A DNA stretch of 64,000 bases from contig NC_064677.1 of NCBI RefSeq assembly GCF_023278565.1, positions 1,116,001-1,180,000 of the forward strand, read 5' to 3'. A program made the position numbers and the translations under genes. Below are positions 56,996 to 64,000 of this stretch, piece by piece; the first letter of the stretch is position 1; each line of letters begins with the position of its first letter. Origin of the DNA: Colletotrichum lupini. Taxonomy: Eukaryota > Ascomycota > Sordariomycetes > Glomerellales > Glomerellaceae. The notes under the pieces were generated by a model, which made no database searches, was not told the origin of the DNA, and was given only the letters and a program-made list of their open reading frames with translations.

Positions 56996-58599
56996 GATGG
57001 ATAATTAACGAGCACATGATTATAGAATAGTAATGATTAGACATGGATGATAGACATAATAATACTTATTGCAAAGCCTGAAACCCCCTTTCGAAAACTT
57101 CCCTCCCTAGACTCACCTCAGAGAGTACCCAGCTCCGCGATTCCATGTTGGGAGATGCGGTCCCCCACAACATGATGCGTTGCTCCACCTAAGGTATTGT
57201 ACTGTGGATAAGCCATTTTCCCGAAGCCGTTCTTCTCCGAAGAGAGACCATGGTGTGAACCAGACATTTCATTTACTCAAAAATTTTGAGCTTGTGCTGC
57301 GATGATGAAGCTGTGGCTCAATAATCCTATACATGTCGTGGCTGTAGACACAAACACTATTGGAAGGGCGTTTCAGAGCACAAACGGCCTACACGAAACA
57401 CAATATACATCAGGAGCAATCGCAACATCATGGCAATACCTTAAACAATGGTCAGCGTAACCGCTACGAGACTCTGCAGTAACGCAGGTCTCTTCTCTCA
57501 TAGGGTATCAGTAACCTATGAGAGCGAACAACAGGAGAGACTCCTTAATGTCAATTATCACATGAGCCTGAGGAATCAGAAAATGAAATTGGATGAACCG
57601 CTGAAACAAGACCTTTCCATTCTGTTTATCGACGCTGCCGTGCGCCGCATCGGGAGTGGGTGCCGTAACGGTCTGCAGACCCACTGAAACCCGGACTTCG
57701 GACTTCTTGGCATTACCGAGGTGCGAGCTCATACACGGAGGACAGTACGGAAATGGTAAGTAATTCGCCGGACGGGCCACTTAGACCATAGGCCTAAGAC
57801 TACTTGATGGCTTAATTGTGACTTACGTATAGCATCTTCGTAGTAGTCCGCTGGAAAAACTGAGAATTATCAAGGGTTTGGCGTAGGGGAATGAGAGTTC
57901 ACATTAGGCGGTTCTTGCCAGGGAGACGAAGAGATATGTAACGTGCAGCTGAAGAACCTTTGTTCGGCCAATTAGATGAGTTTCTACATGCAAGTTGGCC
58001 GAGAAAGAGCTTCCAGTAGGCTCCCGGCCGGACAGATACCCAGTAGAGGCATGCCCATGTAATGCAGGTGTTCAAATAAGAATGTGGCTTGAAGACGGAA
58101 CCAGGATATACGGAATGATGATTCATAGATATCAACTCTGCTCTAACGAGCTAGAATTAGCGACATACGTATTGTCTGTCTCTACGCTGACAGGTATCCG
58201 TCGCCAATGCGGATATGGGACGAGAGTACTTGCATATTATCGGGAAAGACTAGGGGCATGTTCTGCAAACCCCCATTCTCCACCCGCTAGTGTCGGAAAG
58301 GGATGTGCTGCCACGAGGTCTCAGCTTGGCAGACCGTTCCGAACCGTTATTTTCGATCTGCGTGTCAACATGCTCTCTAGGCAGATCGTTCAGGTAGCGA
58401 TGTGGCTGATATGTAGCAAGCCCCTTGTCGCCAGACAATACCCCTGTGACCATCTCGTCGATGTTAAAGCTCAGCCTTTCCGTCCAACACCATAGTTTCT
58501 CATGTACGCCATTAGTACGCAATATTCCTCTCCTAACCTAAGCCTCCAATCTAAAATCGCTTTTAGGCGAGGGCCTCTTGAGGAAATAATAAGTGAAGG
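56996..58599. other. Intergenic transition to AT-rich block
   Basis: 1.6 kb of normal-GC DNA after the transporter gene. Frames such as 57995..58495 (+) and 58250..58522 (-) show no domain and no consistent splice structure. No gene is supported. Confidence 0.5.
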
Positions 58600-61500
58600 A
58601 AGAGGTGAGATAAAAATACTCAACCGCTCAAGCTTCTAAATTTATTACTAACTATTAGTATCCCTATAATAGGGTAATTAGTTCGAACCGTAGTTAACGA
58701 AAAGATTAATTAAACTATATAAATATTTACGTAGTAAATATAAAAAAGAGGTTCTAACTATAAGTTAAGCTAGTTATGATAATCGTAAATAGGGCCCCTA
58801 ATTAGCCCCTATATAGTTAGCCGTATACCGCAGTTAAATTAAATTTTTAATTTAATATTAACTTTTCTTTTTTATTAATTTAATTACTATAGTTAGAGGT
58901 ATAATTTAACCTCGGGCCCGTTTATTAAGTTATTTCTTTTTTCCCTTTTTTTTTATTCTTTTTATATAACTTATTTTTTTATTTATATGTTAATTTTTTT
59001 ACTATTTATAAATTATTTTAACCCCTTATTAAGGGTTATTTTTATAAAAGCGTTAGCGAGGTTATTATTATTATTAATTTAATAAATCTTAAGTATTTTA
59101 CGCTTTTTATATAACTATCTAAGGGCTATATAGTGGTTTTTTTCCGGCTTTATAAGTATAAAAGATCGACCTAAACGGGATTACGCTTTTAAGGGAAATT
59201 ATACGATATAGTATACTTTTTAACTATATAATACGCGCAATATATCCTAAGCACGCGCTCAACGTAATATATCTAAAGGCTATAATATTAATTATAAGCC
59301 TCTTTTTTTTTTTTTTTTTTAATTTAACGAGGTATTCGTATAGCGAGTAGGAATTAATATAAATAACCGTTAGAATAGGTAGAAAGCTAAGTTAATTAGT
59401 AATTTTTTTTAGTATTATTAAAATTATATAAGAGAGGTTAACGCTATTAATTATACTATAAACCTTAAATACTAATATATTTTTTATAACTCGCTTATTT
59501 TTAGTTAATAAGTAATAGATTATATTACCGTATATAATAAATTCGCTCTTATTTATATTCTTATTAACTAAGATAATAATATACCCTAATTACGAAGTAA
59601 GGTTATTATTATTCGTAAATAACTTATTAATAAAAACGTAGAGCTTATTAATTATAAGGTCGATTAAGTAGTAAACGAGGCCTCGATTAAGATTCGTTTA
59701 TTATTATATAAGCTACTTATTAAATACTTTAATATTTTATTTAATTAAATTTATAGCTTATATTATTTTAACGTAATTAAAAATTACCTCGGGCTAATAT
59801 ATATTTATAATATATACCCCTTATATAAGCTTAGCTTTATATTATTTTTTAACGTTAGTTATATTTAAATTAACGAGGTTAATTTTTTTATTTTACCCCT
59901 TTTATTAAAGAATAATAGTTTCCTTTTTAATTATAAAAATCCTATTATTAAATATTAAGGGGGTATTTATTATAAAGACTTCTTTTAGTTTTATTATAAA
60001 GCCTACTTTTTAAAGCTCTTTATTCTCTTTTTTTATAAAGTTAATATTAAATAGGCCTAATATATTATTAATTTATATTTTAATAATTTTAAATTAGTTA
60101 TTTTTATATTTAGAAACTAATAAATACGGGTCGTATATAAATATAATTATTAATAATTAATTAATATAAAAATTATAATAAATAGCTTATTAATAAGTAC
60201 TCGATTTTACGAGCTTATATAGTAACTTAAGTACTTTAATAATCGTATTTTTTAGGTACTTATTAGCTATTTCTTTTAGTAAATAAGCTAGGATTTTTTT
60301 TATAAGCTTTATAACTAATTAAGTATAGGCCTAAGTAATATTATAATTTTAAATCTCATATCCCTTTTTTTATAATAATATTATTAGTATTATTATTAAT
60401 TATTAATTATAGCGCTATATAGTAGGTAATTATATAAGTAGTATTACTTTTTTAACGTTATTATATCTCTAAATTACGTATTTAGACTTGTTATATAACT
60501 AGGGTATTCTTTTTTTTTTAATTTTATAAACTATTTATAATTTAAATATATAAAAGTTTATATACTTTTTTAAATTATAAAAAATAAATTAATAGACCCC
60601 TTAATTATAAAAAGTATTTATTTTAATAAGATCTAATTTTTTATATAGCTTTTTAATAATTATAATTACGCTTTTTTTACGTAATTTAACCGCTAGCTTA
60701 AAATTAGCTTTTTTATATATATAAAAAGTATTAATTACTTTATTACTAATAATAAATTACTACGTTAGGGCTTACTATTATAGTTTTTTATAACGTTTTA
60801 TTAATAATATTAGTACCCTTTTAGTAATTTCTTTTTTTTTATTATTTATTAATATTATTATAATAATTTCGTTAAGGATAATTTTTTATACTTTTATTAC
60901 GGGTTATATAGTTTCTCTTAGCTTTTTTTTTTTTATAAATTAAAAATTATTTTATTAGGATTTATATAATACGGTTTAATTATTATAATTAATATTTTAA
61001 GTAGCTAGTTATAATCTTTTATGATTATATAAGAGCGCTCGTTAATAAAAATTAATTTATATAGCCTAGCTTATTATTAAGTAATTTTATACTATATTTA
61101 TATATCCGAATTTAATAATATATTTAAATTACCCCTTATATTAAGCTTATTATATATAGTAATTACTTTATTAACTTACTTTTTTATACTTATTTTATAT
61201 AATACTTATTTTATTCTTTTAATTACTCGGGCTCGTTAGTTTATATTTAATAATAATAACGAGGCTAAGGTCGTTTTTAAATATACTTTAAATATTAATA
61301 ATATTAATATAAATCCGTTAGGCCCTATAGTATTATTATAGTATTTAAGTACTATTTAGAAGTATTTATTATTAATAAAATCCGGATTTTCTTTTTTAAT
61401 AATTTTAAACGCCCTTTTTAACTATTAATATACCCTTTTTATTTTTTAATACTATAATACGCTTTAATAAGTATAACTTTTAGTTATATATTATAAATCG

Positions 61501-64000
61501 TTATATTTTTTTTAAACTTTATTAACTTAAAACTAGTATTAATATCGGTTTTAATACTATTTAGTAGTCCTTAGTATATATTAATTTATTCCTTTTATAG
61601 GGCTACTTATACTATTTTTATTTATAAATCCTAAAAGAATTACTTTATTTAAAAGGATATAGTTACGTTAATTATATATAAGACTAGCTAATTATTTAAA
61701 TAAAAGATATTTATAACGATTTTTTAATTAAAGTTAAGCTTATTACGTAATTTAAATTTAAATTTATATAAGCTTTACGTATTTATTTAGTATTAGTAAT
61801 ATACTTTTATTAATTACTTTAATACCCCTATTTTAATATTATTATTACTTAATTACTTTAAAAAGTTATATAGCTTCGTAACTAATAAGTACCCAAATTT
61901 TTAATATAGTTATTTAAGCTTATTTTCCGTTAAGTAATTAATTAACTTTATATTATTAATAAGCTTTATAAATATATACTCCTATTATTATTTAATAATT
62001 TTAAAATACTTACCGCTAGAGATTTTATTTTTCGTATTATTAAATATAATACTTAGTTAATTTATATTTTTTAAATATAAGAGAAATAGGGTATTAATAA
62101 GTAAAATATAAAAAGTTATTATTTTAAAGTACGTTTTTATTTTTATTATACTTAGGGCAATGATTCTTTTATTTAAACTAAAGTTAATTTTCGTAATACT
62201 TATTATTAACGTATTAAGCGTTATTAATATAATCTTTTATAGCGCTTAGAATTACCTTTTTCCTTTTATTAACTATTATAATACCCTAGTATTTAAAATA
62301 ATTTTATAAAAATTATTTAAGCTATACTTTTTATTTATATAGAATACTTATATAAGCTTAGTATTTAAAGGATCTAAGTAATATAAAAAGGACCCCTCTA
62401 GTTACTTTTAGATTTACTTAGTATTATATTTTTTTTTTAAATATTAAAAAAAGTAGCGTTTTTTTTTTAAGTATTAAGAGAATAAGCTTTAGCTCTATTA
62501 AATTCGCTTTTTTAATTACTTCTATATTTATTATCTAAAGGACTTTCTTTTATTATTTATAAATAAAAACTTATTTATTAAAAGCTTTTATTACCCTCTA
62601 TTTATTTAGCTTTATATATTTTTTAAAAACTAATAGAGTAAAAAAAGAGTAATTAATATTATTAATTTTATTATAATCTAATTCGTTAATATAGGGGGCA
62701 AAATTCTTTTATTTTTTAAACTTTTTATAGGGGGCGGATATTTTAAGCCGCTATTTTAATTATTATTATTAAGTTTTATACCTCCGAATTTACCTTTATA
62801 TATAATAAGGCATTAATTAAACTAATAAGGGTTAGTTTTATTATTTATTACCCTCGATTTTTATACTATTTATATAATTTTATATACTCTTTTTTAAAAT
62901 AGTTACTTAATTAATATCTTTTTTTATAAATATAATATTACTTTTTTTATTACTTTACTCGCGAGTTAAACTTTTATTTATTTAATCAATTTAGGCCTCT
63001 TTATTAGTAATTATTATATTTAGCCTCTTTTTCTTTTTTTTTATATATCTAATTAACTTAATATTATTAATAAGGGCCGTTATATACTTAGAAATAGGTT
63101 TAGCATAGTATTCTTATTTTAATATTAAAACTAGATCTTAGTTTTAAATAGAGCGTCTCGTAGTTTTTAAGTACTTAATATAGGGTTATTTTTATTTTTA
63201 ATATACGCTAGATTATAATATAAAAATATCTAACTTTTTACTCGTTTATTTTCTTATTTAGTTAGGTTTTTATTAATTTATTAATTCGATTAATAAGCTT
63301 TTTAAGGATTTTTATTTATAATTTACCCTCTATTATCTTAGCTATAAATATAAAGAAAATTATTTATAATTTAAATAGGAGCTCTAAGTTCTTATTATAA
63401 GTCTCGAAGCGGCTTTAGATTACGTTAATAATACTAAAAAAGTTATTCTAATTAAGATTATATACTACTTTATAATAATAATTAAAAGCTTTATTTATAA
63501 ATACGATATTAATTACTAAATAGTATTAATATTCCCTAATTCTAACTTTTTTATAATAATTATAAAATATTATTAGGGTTTTTTATAAGACCTTATACTT
63601 CCCCCTAAAATATAATTTCTTTTTTAAAAAGATCTTTTTAAAGTTTATAAATTACTTTATATTTATTATTAAATTTTTAGTATTTATATATAATTTTTAC
63701 GTCGCTACGTATTATTAATAATTTTAAGTCGTTTACTTCTTTTTTTATTAACTAATTAGTACCGAATTTTATATTAATAATAATAGCGAGCTATAGATTA
63801 AAATAAGTAAAATTGTTAATTATTATACTTTTAATATTATATTTTATTTTTATATATTTTTTTATAATAATAGATTTTTATAAATAATTATAGAGAGGAA
63901 ATCTAGGTTATTTACCCTTTTTTTAAATTCGTTAAAATAATTATACGCTTTATTAATTTATACTTAGTTTTATAATATAAATTCTTTTCTTATAATCGTT
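58600..64000. repeat. RIP-saturated AT-rich repeat block
   Basis: From about 58.6 kb to the right edge the DNA becomes extremely AT-rich, with TA the dominant dinucleotide and CA and TG almost absent; for example 59041-59100 has about 13 TA and no CA or TG. CG, CT and CC remain. This is the expected product of repeat-induced point mutation, which converts CpA to TpA on both strands of duplicated DNA. No open frame of 60 codons or more remains. The original element is not recognisable; a transposon several kilobases long is likely. A T18 run lies at 59303..59320. The block continues beyond the window. Confidence 0.9.

Noticed and set aside
57995..58522. Overlapping frames on both strands before the AT-rich block
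   Set aside because: Neither has a domain, a good start context or splice continuation; they cannot both be real and neither is supported.
59303..59320. T18 run as a possible poly-A tail of a retroelement on the minus strand
   Set aside because: Many T and A runs occur throughout this RIP-altered block, so one run is not evidence for an insertion end.

Overview
The window is nuclear DNA of a filamentous ascomycete (Pezizomycotina, most likely a Sordariomycete). The evidence is short GT-AG introns of about 50-150 bp in most genes, fungal-type families (Mmc1, DUF1996, GH27, secreted S9B peptidase, Zn2Cys6 regulator, PaxM-like flavin monooxygenase), and a terminal block of AT-rich DNA almost free of CpA/TpG, the signature of repeat-induced point mutation (RIP). 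I found no tRNA, rRNA or CRISPR. Sixteen protein-coding genes are supported, one cut by the left edge. Exon limits were worked out by hand from reading frame, splice consensus and family similarity.

Layout. 1-278: 3' end of a probable phytanoyl-CoA dioxygenase-like gene. 680-1180: small secreted cysteine-rich protein with Kex2-type KR sites. 1975-2963: pyrroline-5-carboxylate reductase. 5549-6589 (-): divergent protein kinase. 11917-14329: secreted dipeptidyl peptidase IV. 15249-22609: compact housekeeping block of Sm D3 (+), Mmc1 (-), Ubc7-type E2 (+) and auxilin/Swa2 (-). 22.6-30.5 kb: gene-poor. 30549-32267: secreted DUF1996 protein. 34195-36198 (-): secreted BBE-like FAD oxidase. 38990-40666: secreted GH27 alpha-galactosidase. 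41873-44779: Ser/Pro-rich single-pass membrane protein. 45138-46075 (-) and 46646-47244 (+): divergent pICln and a small coiled-coil protein. 49525-56995: three-gene cluster. From about 58.6 kb to the right edge: RIP-saturated repeat.

How the genes work together. The clearest functional unit is 49525-56995: a 775-aa FAD monooxygenase carrying a roughly 330-aa C-terminal polytopic membrane domain, a convergent Zn2Cys6 transcription factor, and a divergent MFS transporter. This looks like a small specialised-metabolism module (tailoring enzyme, regulator, exporter) lying against a RIP-inactivated repeat block. No PKS, NRPS or prenyltransferase core enzyme is visible, so the cluster may continue past the repeat or act on a compound made elsewhere. 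A perfect GGCGG-N4-CCGCC palindrome lies 12 bp upstream of the regulator's start codon. Several genes in the first two thirds encode secreted proteins (Cys-rich protein, DPP IV, DUF1996, FAD oxidase, alpha-galactosidase), consistent with a saprotrophic or plant-associated life style. Sm D3 and pICln, its cytosolic assembly chaperone in other eukaryotes, both occur here, about 30 kb apart.
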